Origin: BPGX01 sp037447455
GTDB taxonomy: Bacteria > Bacteroidota > Bacteroidia > B-17B0 > Aurantibacillaceae
Assembly: GCA_037447455.1 (NCBI GenBank)
Contig: JBBIGQ010000015.1
Location: forward strand, 1-59,441
Direction of reading: 5' to 3'
DNA length: 59,441 nt
Of this stretch, positions 34,701-41,596 are shown one piece after another (position 1 is the stretch's first letter; each line of letters begins with the position of its first letter). The translations under genes were made by a program, and so were the position numbers. The notes beneath the pieces were generated by a model. That model was not told the DNA's origin. It did no database searches and was given only the letters and a program-made list of their open reading frames with translations.

Positions 34701-37059
34701 ATTGCTTAAACTCTGTTATGCCTTGTTTCTTCATTTCGTTGTATTCGTTCAACAAATCTCTTTGCTGTTGCTCATTAAGGGAATTAAGATTTGTTGTCCC
34801 GTATTTTTTCCTACTTAAATTCTCAAGAGTAAATTGATTTTTCTTAATCAGCTTATCATTATAACTTTTTACTTCGCTTAATAAATTTCTGTATTTCTCT
34901 TTTAGTTCTGGTGTTTTAATCGTTGAATAAGCGTTTTCCAATGGAGCGGTATCTATCAAATTATTTTTTCTCTGTGCATTCTTTACTACCCTCGTAGTTT
35001 CTGCATAAGTGTAATTATCTTCTTTCGCCCATTGTTTTTGTTGTCTTATTCTCTGTATTTCTTGTTCTTTGTTTTCTCTCGTAATCTCTGTGGTTGGTTG
35101 GGTTTGCTGAGTTATTATTTCGTCAGGCGGTTGTTTTGCTCCCTTAAATAATTGCGGGGTTGCTTCGTTACCGGGAACGGGCTTTTGTTCTTCTGTAGCT
35201 TTTACCACAGATTTATACGGTAATTTTAATCTCGGGGGTAATTCGCCAGCTTTATAATATGTTTTCGCCCATCGCCCTTCAGGAGACATTGATTCCCTTA
35301 CCATCTCATCAATTCTTGCTTTGAATTTTTCAAGCTGTTCTTTGTCTTCTTTGCTTACATCCTTACTCTTTAACATTTGGTCAATTTTAGCACCAACAGA
35401 ACCCATAAAGAAGCCGGTAATTAAACCAGCAGCCCCACCCTGAAGCAATCCATCTGCTAAATCTCTTTCTATATCGTATTTTAATATATCTTTTGCTGTT
35501 ACATTTTGTAAAAATTGAGAGCCGACTTCTTGAATTACTTCTTCAAGACCCTGCTCTAATCCAACCGTCGCTATTTCACCTAATTTTTTATTTAGAACTT
35601 TATATAATAACCCACCTGAACCTTTATCAAGTTTTTTGAATAAGTTGGCAACCGGGATTATTTCTGTTGCACCAAGTCCGAGATTGATTAAGAATGATTT
35701 CATTGCCGTATCATATGAAGCACCTCTCTCTTTTGCTTCTTCATATCCTTGTGTTGCCTGTGGCAAGGAAGCGGTCAATAAAGGTAACATATAGGTTGGT
35801 AACTTAGCTAATCTGCCAGCGACTCCAGCTCCATAAAACATTGCGGAGCTACCAAATGCTTGTGGCAATGTAGATGAAATAAAATCGTTTTGATAATATG
35901 GGTTGACTGCTAACGATAATTTTGATTTAATTGCATCCCCAAATTCTTGCATTTGAATAGCAGCCTTGTATGATAGTGGGTCGGTTTGCTTTAATATACC
36001 CAATGCTTTTATAAAATCCCCTACTTGATGCGGGAACACATTGTAAAAACTTCTGAACATATTTCCTATTTTGGAAATATCCGCCCCTTCAACAGGAATA
36101 TTTTCTTGCCTTTGTAAATCAATTAACTGCTGTGTCTCGACAGGACTTAATTCTCCTTTCTGTTGTCTCATCGAAAGTTCTTTAATTTTGGCTAAGTTTT
36201 GTTTCCTGTTTTGCAACCCTCTATCTACTGCTTGATATAAGCTTTCAAAATCCCTTACTAATCTTTCATATTCGCCAATTTGTTGGCTCTTTTCTAATTT
36301 AGAATTAAATAATTCAACTTTTTGGTTATACTCAGCAATATCTTGTGGTGTTTTTAGATTGTTTTTCTTGTTTTCTAATTCATTATGCAGTTTTTCTAAT
36401 TCAAGGTTCTCTTTCTCTTTTTCTGCTTTTAATTTCTCTAACTTGGGTAGTTCTCTTTTAAGATATTCATCGTATCTCTTTGTTTGCCTTTCGTATGGGG
36501 AATAAGTCTTTTCTCTTCTAATATTCCCCTCTGTGTCAAAATATGGCGTTTCCTCTTGTAATGGTAGCCCTGTCTGTATTGCTTTCTTTTCATAATATTG
36601 TTTTAACTCTTCTGGTAATTTGAACCCTTCTATTTTCTTTGGTTCTTCTGGTTTTAATCCCTCTATTGGGGGCTTAGTTGTTTTAGCAAAATATTCGGCA
36701 ATCGGGCTTTGATATTTTCGACTTGTAAAATTAGGTGGTGCTTTTGGTGATGTATACTGTGCTTGTAATTCACTCTTAACAAAATAGTCCTTACCATCCG
36801 GACCTTTCATTATTATTGAACCTGCCTCTGAAGTTGTTGGGAGTAATTGACCTGTTGAATCTGGTTGTGAAGTATATTCTTCCCTTGTCGGTTCAACAAC
36901 TTCAGTTTGTGGCTCTTTTAATTTTGCCTCTAATCTGTTGGCAATTTCGGTTAAATCTTCTGATTTACCATCAGCTTTTATGCCCTTCCATTCAACATTA
37001 TACTTTTGTTCAATTCTATTGGCAATATTGGTTAAATCTTCATAAGGTTTTTTTGCCAT
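22780..37059 (-). CDS. Giant polyvalent protein (DarB-like), 4759 aa
   Basis: One uninterrupted frame. Visible parts: a duplicated EDLTxIANRxE motif (residues 7-17 and 34-44); a Gly/Ala-rich hydrophobic stretch near 400-560; disordered linkers carrying a repeated DDEMxGLxxDLL motif (near 1004 and 1313); an N6-adenine methyltransferase with EPSAGNG (1583-1589) and NPPF (1643-1646); a Strawberry-notch-type SF2 helicase with GDMAGVGKG (1990-1998), DEAH (2116-2119) and QKRGRINRTGQ (2510-2520); several LPD-like segments; and a hydrophobic region near 4300-4620. Polyvalent proteins such as P1 DarB enter the host with the DNA and block restriction. The position after internal virion genes fits packaging and ejection. 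The gene contains two nested out-of-frame genes. Confidence 0.9.
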   Translation of the reverse strand: MAKKPYEDLTNIANRIEQKYNVEWKGIKADGKSEDLTEIANRLEAKLKEPQTEVVEPTREEYTSQPDSTGQLLPTTSEAGSIIMKGPDGKDYFVKSELQAQYTSPKAPPNFTSRKYQSPIAEYFAKTTKPPIEGLKPEEPKKIEGFKLPEELKQYYEKKAIQTGLPLQEETPYFDTEGNIRREKTYSPYERQTKRYDEYLKRELPKLEKLKAEKEKENLELEKLHNELENKKNNLKTPQDIAEYNQKVELFNSKLEKSQQIGEYERLVRDFESLYQAVDRGLQNRKQNLAKIKELSMRQQKGELSPVETQQLIDLQRQENIPVEGADISKIGNMFRSFYNVFPHQVGDFIKALGILKQTDPLSYKAAIQMQEFGDAIKSKLSLAVNPYYQNDFISSTLPQAFGSSAMFYGAGVAGRLAKLPTYMLPLLTASLPQATQGYEEAKERGASYDTAMKSFLINLGLGATEIIPVANLFKKLDKGSGGLLYKVLNKKLGEIATVGLEQGLEEVIQEVGSQFLQNVTAKDILKYDIERDLADGLLQGGAAGLITGFFMGSVGAKIDQMLKSKDVSKEDKEQLEKFKARIDEMVRESMSPEGRWAKTYYKAGELPPRLKLPYKSVVKATEEQKPVPGNEATPQLFKGAKQPPDEIITQQTQPTTEITRENKEQEIQRIRQQKQWAKEDNYTYAETTRVVKNAQRKNNLIDTAPLENAYSTIKTPELKEKYRNLLSEVKSYNDKLIKKNQFTLENLSRKKYGTTNLNSLNEQQQRDLLNEYNEMKKQGITEFKQLKTITPTIGGVISNAIQKQSPNEVLQPKPKEAGTTRGEYRGVEQSIEGIEPSGTSQTQEITETETKEFIERPSEEKTKPEITEKNIIDDIERRRQKELSNKVRFIPVRKFNPDKENEVLLGEDLLLAERRIEQSIQSGIKQNMSTEGILKKLNTKYAFLGPELSTLKEYIDDRKAGKTSQPFWEFRKDTYKHINDKYDKELAGATKSPQIQPAEESVVDDEMAGLVQDLLGKPIAEEETKTTQPETTEFETAEQGIGRERTEDIEKKSAPKGYYYDALGNLHKVKKSRTDEEAIEKAVEENNRLVREALGISEEQKEKENKLLKEGKDKLDNLISSYQQVSDKYYIKERDARDGKEKIYDKEVKGRKVIIKNFEDVDLFAYKNDKGYWVITDGITGFGATPTYAKSKKLAEVIEATTEYFNNQIGYTKYYDQLKNVIEKYGITPRYKLKEGGQSETETKTKKPSEITETNEAAIKRMLSEGKTPEQIATALNISKEKVNQLIGDIKQPTKVEETKTKKEEPKDTSIIDDEMVGLINDLLAEEKPETDKGEEGEGTAPEDKKSFQLKPGEKISPEKQLKAIQLIEKFIGKEVYAFENIVSSIEKAFGEEITERLIPALKAGYTAYLSNATEDETSKMDAFDYVKKYKYTVSKENKLTDENKPTAEGEPTKAEQNQEEIKNIFISRPFINRIREEIRAGNALTKTQLEKIAKEYGINDPLHAKEQAELAIVTEARKIINETKDEKDAFDKLLQIYENQPNLTHRTNTSVENQQYSTPVPISYVAGLYVADKVGNGEVLEPSAGNGMLTIAFDKGQVYVNEIDPVRSANLRQTGYEDINNVDAANNDNIFNRKFDGIITNPPFGSIKEKIYDGYKFKKLDHVMVANALKQMKDNGRAAIIIGGHNIYDSKGRLKEDRTFFNWLYHHYNVDAVLNINADLYKKQGAQFPIRLILVNGRKAVPEGAAPLYDAQKDAVVNNFEELYNRIKEIRDEAILQPGNNAEPGVSGTSDVRSPRGEGVQRPEGTQTISKKSDSETNERKPTKSEGIGETNIRDAGTGKSISGQPSGVSRPDIRKPPLPTGVQPEGGIGHDPEQTGGGKDIQRGFDTGPITTITGADLDSKKPNIQYRPQSKGVLLDTVIPRNMSYETFKQLQHLAKEVGGDIDQYVADKLGYESKEELFSYLGAEQIDALAFAITAVEKGEGMIIGDMAGVGKGRIAASMIRYAVLNGYKPIFFTEKPRLFSDLYRDLQDTGNQDLIPFIINDTSNANITDQEGEIVYSVITGAEKKKYLDSFNIGNAHFMVSTYSQVQNESSVRKREFISRMADKNILILDEAHNASGEGNTGNFFRHIVSNAKGVVFLSATFAKRPNNMPVYAKKLAIKEANLSEDKLIKAIENGGVALQEVLSTDLVEARQMIRREKSYEGIKVDYKVLEEKKQEHIETVDKITDIIRDIINFQRDYVKPIVSAMDDEAKIEGETIAIQTGTNLAGVDNTPFASKIFNVTEQLLFALKAKDTALEAINQIKQGKKPVIAIKNTMESFLDYMDAEVGDIIESTDFSAVLERGLKSVLKIRKTNAMGAVSPDEISIDSLGNAGRAEYEKILNKIKLVSTGISISPIDEMIYILNKEGYKVGEVTGRNIRLQKRDDGKAVVVTRKDKDINKIFREFNNWDNPGVPRGEEGYKDIVMLVNASGSTGGSAHASPKFKDQRPRVMITTQIELNINTEVQKRGRINRTGQVVLPEYITLSSAVPAEQRLLMLARKKLKSLDANVSSDQKQTGETFPVEDFLNKYGDQIVIEYLKENREFNDMILDPFKINEMSDTQLEKFNTETKAAHRVTGRVAILPAQLQEDFYKEITQRYADYIEYLNSIEENDLEVRALKLDAMTISSRIFVAGKGGHSPFGRDSILETAEINVLKKPLRMEKINEILEKYLGGKGKLQKKKEIVDEHKAFWKEWTKAHLDKRAETIANNLNISKEDFYKYKDYEISESIFYQKYPHLVGHEIKIENEYVKYQKLRENLEAQYNYVAENIFGRYEIGGIYKIPLVRDSIMPTYSNGVFLGWTIHHKRKNPFAPNAITMKFAVADSRQVIQLQGSNRDWLNDISNASYSLSKWQEDDILSEWDSTIPDVMRELKPIITGNILQAIQEVKGQLITYTTKDGKIKRGILVKDDKGALDKDIRVPIKRARNFIKSINLGDYIETTGGEVRLIRYSVSSWRIEVAASKAKGGAFYLSPDITKIVDRGRFDKWGNRMRAYFPHNNIDKMIDLLQDEFGLSVRLSEEQLKQVSDENLQLKRGRVYKDDAGNDIPSHFAKVHEFKLKHNSPYLKNSKIIISEPKTLYWTREHIKSYGYSDAWIDSQLEKLKEGDFGYERGKEKFAVEIQEATTPNPDGKGATIYVSSRATPSAYTEGIIHALYKGLENENPELLRKIQRWEQILKEEAKEYGIDIPDGEEIFAQAMVFTHLGYADENPEVAELFEIPKDILDEFTAILNDGEISADVLRGESQRRTIRLLSGEAETALEKFRGKRHGKYLERDIIPSKTPAELPQNFNPEEIFDKLMEDGGIKTKNDLLQSLNDKIKKLMSEELLDAMRLIGTEDEWKIDPRVKDKLENLLEYAVAKQELEAAEGKFVEGRKIPIDILTFDVEVITKTDPNLYKIQGYRILLSSDTEYYYKGKIVFPSTDYKLGLLIGNVPKLTEIWTNKEEQYKKQGEYVLSKEIESKTKQTPYWVAIIKGNTVSAETFAKDYGYAEASANNKTELRLRKATKEEVESIGEKWSKEWGEPEIRKSPTEIAGEEEILSKGRKLYEGLKKEKGEKTDIYPEWRKKIIKEFGQISDARIRDIWNKVKKGEAFQIKSPRQKKLSDFLSPSEILLNKKGVYPTTIAIKEAKEILGDRFETEYQDFRKKNPPAKVLSKEFEEGLVLENFARKVVAAKKMGIDDYNIDLIQEITNRKKASQPQKINKNIEERLFGKKTIKEISRERGEDIDIGSANLVDFGVGLGNAVSATVDKIEEFAKTHKLKKELGIDDDSKLQKIYRELLTAPQWFFDKEPQLRALWDIIDRHFIRNVNEEVAILKEDKWGSAKTWRKLKDTEKEEFLSALKDYEYNLYELLRDERRVELLSWSDYADEYNLTPKVREFLFNTYKPLVETALDMVKDVDRYKIINETERNPYLQTYYEAKEKKMKQEVLDNELERAKNELFNDDPNAEALFENEIINMINNNKPTDEVKALELIWKNNPNLRASLAETLIDKKYEKIDGKMYFPSSRLDKKYFLSAVKETTREEKLIEGRFDDKFFTTNDSLIELNKIKLELERNGYSVKVGKFSEAKETILNNAITQEDILDLALSAGVDNNNPTLERLVKAIQAKGFSRHFIPKRFIPGFEYNTENFEEAIYRYINAVPFYKNRTIGGSEYGKTIAKLKQKGILKPGSENDLYLQNLKNKIENRDIRLSQALRAISSVYYLALSPSYLSQQIVQPINTLLPLLPIVANELGLGTIEAEKAFGEALFTSLGYWGWKIYDKINRLLGKETKNTFGLDKDFLLNIRSLERQGVGKPLRSMELTGQEVDPEKHYITNLLDVPVKTIRWISTLASLPGIAVEDYTRVIGIRALYNLGIKAGLKGDKLQDFISYSIARSYGPASGRLAKPPGYYIAGEGRTKPVKELAQSVIESWLTFKNFAFMNYGLWGKTWRVLRYNNIFRPLAYKLAGQISLGGLKYIMWSSSVLTLLSIVYAIFDIPEDPEEQYEELFLNLNKLIPGLGDAFYKGVASITFKVDLSSLFAQTSPLEEPFTNDAIELIGGAPSSAIKDISQGKAPRAIRGYQIANEWEEEGIKAGSRKLIPPEEITEEDKTKRKLGYTPLKVSEAYSKESYRKFKSSQYTDIIRKKVSDEIIPLIESGRGAEARQIFAEIYENMKDDNVLTDEQLKSITGVNSFISQVVLTRLGEAERETIKNWKNKGKHKPSKYRTRIERRGRER
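31356..31739 (-). CDS. Nested out-of-frame gene, 127-aa helical protein
   Basis: Located in the +1 frame inside the giant gene, across its linker between methyltransferase and helicase (giant residues about 1774-1902). The frame starts ATG with AAAGGAG seven bases upstream. The product has normal protein composition and predicted helices (RNRIVRLMKESQLSQKELEK), while the giant frame here is Gly/Pro/Ser/Thr-rich and looks disordered. That contrast suggests the small frame is the constrained one. The AAGGAG partly follows from Lys-Glu codons of the giant frame, so expression needs proof. Confidence 0.6.
   Translation of the reverse strand: MKLYYNPEIMPNRELAELLMCEVPEGKEFKDPKELKPYLRNRIVRLMKESQLSQKELEKLISETLGQENPFLDNLQGLADLILESPHYQQVFSQKEELDTTLSKQEVERIYKEDSIQDLLQLLQEQI
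34458..34661 (-). CDS. Nested out-of-frame gene with a KSKAQMRFF phage motif, 67 aa
   Basis: In the +1 frame within another linker of the giant gene (residues about 800-868). The protein begins MPYKSKAQMRFFNQNR and continues EEWNKASKGLNLPERV with a basic end. Short basic proteins starting MPxKSxAQ are common in phages, so this looks like a real gene. AGGAGGAG lies 9 bases before the ATG. The giant frame here is Glu/Thr/Pro-rich linker. Function unknown; relatives lie among virion or DNA-handling genes. Confidence 0.7.
   Translation of the reverse strand: MPYKSKAQMRFFNQNRKKLEQQGVNIEEWNKASKGLNLPERVKPKKSQKQKLKSSLRDRVKKKLNLK
35604..35641. repeat. 38-bp repeat, copy within the giant gene
   Basis: Identical to 10192-10229. 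Here it encodes FKKLDKGSGGLL (giant residues about 474-485) next to a hydrophobic segment, so this is the likely source copy. Confidence 0.95.
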
Positions 37060-38322
37060 TTAGAATGCCCTTACTTTAAGAAGTCGTTTCATCCATCTCT
37101 TTGCGTCATCACTTGCCCCTTCCATTTCTCTTTCTACAAGTTCATCTATTTTATCTGAATCTTTGCTTTTGACTTCGGGTGATTGGAATAATAAATTATA
37201 AATTTTTTCAAATCCCGGCATTTGACTGTTTAATTTATTAGCTGTTTGATTTGTAACTGCTTTAACATCAGTGAACCAAATATTTTTTTGTTCATCAATT
37301 GTTTCGTATTCAGTTTTTAATTCATCAATCGTTGCTCTCGTTTTTCTCGCCTCATCATTATTCCCGCTCTTTAACAATTTATTATATTCTTCTTGTGCTT
37401 TGGCTATTTCATTAGCAATTTCTTTGGATTTTTTGTTGTAATAATCATAATTATCCCACGCCTTTGTTAAATCTTTTTCCTGTTGCGATATATCCGGTGG
37501 TGTCTCTGGGAGATTTATAGTTGTTCCCCCCTCTCCTTTCTTTGGTATTCTGGTTAATTCTTCGCCAATTTTTCTTCCCTGCGAGTCTTTTTTAATTTTG
37601 TTATAAAATTTTTGTCCCTCAATAGTATATATCTTATAGTTCCCCTGTTCGTCTCTTTCATATTCTTCAATATTTGCTTTGTCCTGCTTTGGATTGGTAG
37701 CTATTAGTTTTTTCTCGCCTGTTTCTGGGTCAAACAAATATTTTTGTTGCCCTTCGCTCAAATCAAAATACATCGGCTCTTTTGGTTTTAGCTTATCAGC
37801 CTTTTCCTTTGCAAGTGTTGTTAAAATATTAACTCTCTCAATTACATTCGGCGTTGCCTGTTTTTGAACCAATAATGGAGCAACTGCGTTCATAAATTCA
37901 CTATAATTGGTTTGGCTCTTTTGATATTTCTCACTTTTGGGGATTATTCTTGTTTGAGTCTCTGGTATAGTTGTTTCTGGAGTAATATTGAATGGCAATT
38001 TATCTCTTATTGGTTTTTCCTGCCCCTCTGGTGTTATATCAAGCAAATTCATCCCTGCAGGTGTGGTTGACCCAAGACCAATTGGTTTTTGTGGCGTAAA
38101 TGGGTTGAATACTTTACCACCTTCTTTTAATTCTATATTTTGTTTTTCGGTTGCTTCTTGATTTGCCTTCCACTTATCATATAAATCTATTACTGTGTTA
38201 ATGAGTTCTTGCTGCTCTTTTCTTCTCCGGTTCTCTTCAAGAACAGCCCCTAATTTTCTCAGCCCTTCGTCAAAATCATTTAGCCGATTGGCTCTTCTTA
38301 AAGATTTTGCAAACTCACTCAT
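37060..38322 (-). CDS. Internal virion protein (putative)
   Basis: The 420-residue protein is highly charged and helical (LRKLGAVLEENRRRKEQQE near the N-terminus; coiled coil near residues 290-350) with Pro-rich spacers. Between the tail genes and the giant injected protein this is the usual place of podovirus ejection proteins. It ends directly at the start of the giant gene. No catalytic motif is visible, and no peptidoglycan-hydrolase domain was found. Confidence 0.65.
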   Translation of the reverse strand: MSEFAKSLRRANRLNDFDEGLRKLGAVLEENRRRKEQQELINTVIDLYDKWKANQEATEKQNIELKEGGKVFNPFTPQKPIGLGSTTPAGMNLLDITPEGQEKPIRDKLPFNITPETTIPETQTRIIPKSEKYQKSQTNYSEFMNAVAPLLVQKQATPNVIERVNILTTLAKEKADKLKPKEPMYFDLSEGQQKYLFDPETGEKKLIATNPKQDKANIEEYERDEQGNYKIYTIEGQKFYNKIKKDSQGRKIGEELTRIPKKGEGGTTINLPETPPDISQQEKDLTKAWDNYDYYNKKSKEIANEIAKAQEEYNKLLKSGNNDEARKTRATIDELKTEYETIDEQKNIWFTDVKAVTNQTANKLNSQMPGFEKIYNLLFQSPEVKSKDSDKIDELVEREMEGASDDAKRWMKRLLKVRAF

Positions 38323-38351
38323 TTTTATTCTCCCTTTTGAAAATTTTTATT

Positions 38352-38957
38352 TTAGCCGTTGCCTAATCCAGCACCAGACGCACCGCTTGTTGAACCTGTT
38401 GCTAATCCTCCAATACTTCCAGCTAATCTACCGACAACATTTAATCCTTCCCACAAATCATCGAGCCATGTAGTATCATCAAGCATATTTATAGCTCCGC
38501 CTTTTAATCCCATTTTTCTGAATAAGTTGTTTATATTCTGTAAATCAACTTGAGTGGCTGCCTGTTCTTGAGCCATTTTTTGAGCATTGAAATACTGCAT
38601 TAAGTCTGACAATGCAGATGATTTGCCAATACCAAGTTTTGCAAGGGCATTTGCTTTCCCTTGATTTATGTCTGACGCTATTCCGGATTGAGTGTCAGTT
38701 AATATAGAGCCTCCTGTTATTCCTCTCGACGCAAGCGATGAAGCAGCACCAGCTTGTTGGTTGGCAATTGCTTCTGCTGTATCTCTATTGATTATGTTTT
38801 CATATCCGCCATAAATATCTTCTACATTCTTAGATATTTTACCATAATCAAAAGGGTCTTTATAATTATTAAACCTATTCTGAATATCAGTTTTTAATCC
38901 ACCTGCTTCGGTGTAAAAACTTCTTCCGGCTCTTGCTTGTTCTGATTCACCTGCCAT
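38352..38957 (-). CDS. Internal virion / ejection protein, gp7-like (putative)
   Basis: The 201-residue protein has an Ala/Gly/Ser-rich helix region (IANQQAGAASSLASRGITGG) and a Gly-rich tail (GGLATGSTSGASGAG). Such Ala/Gly-rich helical proteins that insert in membranes are typical of P22 gp7-class ejection proteins. The start overlaps the GNAT gene by 64 bases. Confidence 0.65.
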   Translation of the reverse strand: MAGESEQARAGRSFYTEAGGLKTDIQNRFNNYKDPFDYGKISKNVEDIYGGYENIINRDTAEAIANQQAGAASSLASRGITGGSILTDTQSGIASDINQGKANALAKLGIGKSSALSDLMQYFNAQKMAQEQAATQVDLQNINNLFRKMGLKGGAINMLDDTTWLDDLWEGLNVVGRLAGSIGGLATGSTSGASGAGLGNG

Positions 38958-39316
38958 TTTTTTATCTCCTTATAAAAGTTAATTTCTAATGGTATTTTGT
39001 CTTCAAAAATACGATAAAATCCAAGTCGTTTGAACAGTGTTTCGTGTTTTTTTTGTGCATAACATCTTAATATCTTAACATCCCCTTCTATTGATTTATC
39101 TTTTACAAACTTCCAAAGTTTATTCGCAGCTAAAGAATTTTCGCATACAAATGGCTCTATCATAAAAATTGCTCTAATGTTTACAAACCCTGCTATCTTT
39201 CCGTCTTGTGCTTCTGCTACAAATAAAGTGCCTTCCGCAGGAAGATTTAAGTTATATTTGTTTGCTAATTCAATAACTTGTTCTATATCTTGTTGTTTTG
39301 CCTCTCTGATTATCAT
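38894..39316 (-). CDS. GNAT-family acetyltransferase
   Basis: The 140-residue protein matches the GNAT fold: MIIREAKQQDIEQVIELANKY, FVAEAQDGKIAGFVNI and KKHETLFKRLGFYRI. The usual core is present. Similar GNATs occur in tail regions of podoviruses and may modify a virion or host protein. It overlaps the fibre gene by ATGA. Confidence 0.8.
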   Translation of the reverse strand: MIIREAKQQDIEQVIELANKYNLNLPAEGTLFVAEAQDGKIAGFVNIRAIFMIEPFVCENSLAANKLWKFVKDKSIEGDVKILRCYAQKKHETLFKRLGFYRIFEDKIPLEINFYKEIKKWQVNQNKQEPEEVFTPKQVD

Positions 39317-40362
39317 GGAACAGGTCCTAATTCAATTAGTGCCCTGTAATTAACAAATCCATCACTGTAATTATACCAATGGTAATAATATTTGTTACTA
39401 TATTGAGCTATTGTCCCAGCCGAAGAATTCACTGCTGTCCCATCACATAATAAAACCCCTTCAATTGGTTCGGTAAGTATTTTTATTTTTGTAGAGTTTA
39501 CATATCCTATTCTTAAAAAACCGCCTATAACATTTTGAAGGCTATTAAATATAAACAATCCTGTAGGGGGTCTCCCCATCGAACTAAGCAGTGATATATT
39601 TGTTAATGCTGTTTGTGATGAGGTATTTGTAGCATATTCTAACTCAGAACCTTCAATATATTGCATACCCAAACCGGTCAATAACATTGTAAAATGTATG
39701 TTTAATCCATCATTAGTTATTGCTCCTACATTATGTTTATAGCCCTGAAGTGTTCTGCTTAGCGGGAGCATAAAAAAACCACCAGCTGTTACTCCGTTTA
39801 TTTTGCTAATAGGGAGAAAACCATAGTAATTACTGCTTTTCCAAAAAATTACTTTAGGGACATTTATCATTGTTGTCGTTGTTGTCGGGAAATTTGGGTT
39901 ATAAATGGAGTAGCGTGAGTCTGTTGTGTTTTGTGCAAAAGAAAAAGTCCCAAACGGATTAAATAGTGCACTTCCTGATATATGATACAAAAGTTTCATA
40001 TCAATTAAATTCATCCCGACTGTCCCAGAAGAATTTACTTTCCACTCATATATAATTGCTCTTGGTGGTGATAAAGTAAGTCCCGGATCGTTTGTATCAT
40101 AAAATCTAATGAAATCAGAAGAACTTGATCTGTTGAGCGCCGGCTCTGTTTGTAAATTAGCCCCTACATCTCCTTGTAGAAAAGTCGGAGTTGGAGCTGA
40201 ATTGGTTATTTTAACAAGATTTGGGAAAAAAGCGGTTAACCCTTCAAATAATTTCCAAACAAGCCAGCTACGACCCACTGTTGTTCCATCTGTTATGCCT
40301 TCAACAGGGTCAAAACCAGAAAGATTATCTGCTATGTTTGATAAATTATGTAGTATTGCCAT
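39313..40362 (-). CDS. Tail fibre or receptor-binding protein (putative)
   Basis: The 349-residue protein is rich in Thr, Ser, Asn and Gly and predicted mostly beta, with no enzymatic motif. Its place after the collagen-like fibre gene suggests the distal, receptor-contacting part of a fibre or spike. No homologue recognised. Confidence 0.55.
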   Translation of the reverse strand: MAILHNLSNIADNLSGFDPVEGITDGTTVGRSWLVWKLFEGLTAFFPNLVKITNSAPTPTFLQGDVGANLQTEPALNRSSSSDFIRFYDTNDPGLTLSPPRAIIYEWKVNSSGTVGMNLIDMKLLYHISGSALFNPFGTFSFAQNTTDSRYSIYNPNFPTTTTTMINVPKVIFWKSSNYYGFLPISKINGVTAGGFFMLPLSRTLQGYKHNVGAITNDGLNIHFTMLLTGLGMQYIEGSELEYATNTSSQTALTNISLLSSMGRPPTGLFIFNSLQNVIGGFLRIGYVNSTKIKILTEPIEGVLLCDGTAVNSSAGTIAQYSNKYYYHWYNYSDGFVNYRALIELGPVP

Positions 40363-40373
40363 TCAAATCCTCT

Positions 40374-41189
40374 TTAGCTTGTAATAATCCCATTACCGGA
40401 GTAAAAGCTTATTAGTTCAACTCCCATCCCTTGCATACCAAGTGGAATAATTGATAGCATTGTAATTATCACAGCAATATTTACCCATTGTCCGACACCA
40501 TTTATAAATTTATTCGGGTCATTTGGGAGTTTAGGCATTAGTCCATGTTTTGTTGAATCGGCGTTAGCAATTGTGTTGTCTGACAATTTTAATTTAGCTT
40601 CAGATACTTCATTATCATTTATTTTTGCTTCAGTTATAGCATTATTATTTATTGTCCAAGTATCACCATTATTCGATACTGTTATATCCCCTTTGTTCCC
40701 ATCACTGATGCCTCCCCCACTTTCATCCATCCAAACAGTGTCATAATCGTTATTTGATGCTTTTTTTAATACTTGACCTGTTGTGCCACCTGAAGCAACT
40801 CCCGGACCTGCCGGACCTTGTGGACCTATCGGACCTGCCGGACCTGTTGGACCTGCCGGACCTTCTAAATCATTTATTGATATTAAATTTGTCCAGCTAC
40901 CATCGGGTTCGCTTCTCCACTGAATATAATTATTGTAAATTCTTAACTCAATATAAGAGTCCCCACTGCCTCCACCCGAACCACCTAATAATCTAAACCC
41001 GCCATCTACTTTTATATATTCTTGATATACCCCATCTGAAACTTTTTTAATAAATCTTGCCATTTCAGGCGTTTGATTAGCTATTGGAAGTTCGTTTACT
41101 TTCTTACCTGTTAATTGTAACAGGGAACTTACTATCGAATCAAGTTCTACATCAAGATTTGGGATGTTGGTAAACTTATTTCTTCTCAT
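40374..41189 (-). CDS. Tail fibre with collagen-like Gly-X-Y repeat
   Basis: The 271-residue protein has an N-terminal part with NVELDSIV-like segments, then a collagen-like stretch (GPAGPTGPAGPIGPQGPAGPG) near residue 110-132, then a domain with TVSNNGDTWTINNNAITEAKI typical of phage fibre shafts. Collagen repeats in phages form trimeric fibre stalks. ATG 41189 overlaps the stop of the previous gene by four bases; the longer open frame to 41261 is not used. Confidence 0.8.
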   Translation of the reverse strand: MRRNKFTNIPNLDVELDSIVSSLLQLTGKKVNELPIANQTPEMARFIKKVSDGVYQEYIKVDGGFRLLGGSGGGSGDSYIELRIYNNYIQWRSEPDGSWTNLISINDLEGPAGPTGPAGPIGPQGPAGPGVASGGTTGQVLKKASNNDYDTVWMDESGGGISDGNKGDITVSNNGDTWTINNNAITEAKINDNEVSEAKLKLSDNTIANADSTKHGLMPKLPNDPNKFINGVGQWVNIAVIITMLSIIPLGMQGMGVELISFYSGNGIITS

Positions 41190-41596
41190 TTTGCTATCAA
41201 TACTCCTGTTATTAAAGACAAAATTACTTCTGCAACAATTACTAATGGATGTTGCCACCATTTAGGTTTTACAATCTCAATTTCTTTATCTTTCAACTGT
41301 AACTGTTTTTCGTAAAGTTTCATTATTTCTTCCGCTTTATTGAGTGCTGTGTCCAGCGTATCAATTACCTTTGTTTGTTCTTTGATTATCTGTGTCTTAA
41401 TTTTATTTTGTTCATAATAACTCTCTGCCTGCGGTAATATCCTCGCAACTTTTTGTAATTCAAAAGTTTGGAGCTGTTCTTTGGAAAAATTCTGGTATTT
41501 CGTTGTAGAATCTGTCTGTGTAATAGCGTATAATGGCATTAACAAGTAAAGTGTCAGAACTATTTTTGAAAAGTTCATCCAACTGTGATATTTCAT
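41186..41596 (-). CDS. Spanin-like protein with signal peptide and C-terminal TM
   Basis: The protein has a signal-like N-terminus (FSKIVLTLYLLMPLYA), a periplasmic coiled coil and a C-terminal hydrophobic helix (PLVIVAEVILSLITGVLIA). Overlap of 137 bases with the preceding coiled-coil gene in another frame recalls Rz/Rz1 pairs that fuse the membranes in the last step of lysis. No lipobox is present, so the pairing is inferred. The start may be ATG 41596 or 41578. Confidence 0.55.
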   Translation of the reverse strand: MKYHSWMNFSKIVLTLYLLMPLYAITQTDSTTKYQNFSKEQLQTFELQKVARILPQAESYYEQNKIKTQIIKEQTKVIDTLDTALNKAEEIMKLYEKQLQLKDKEIEIVKPKWWQHPLVIVAEVILSLITGVLIAK

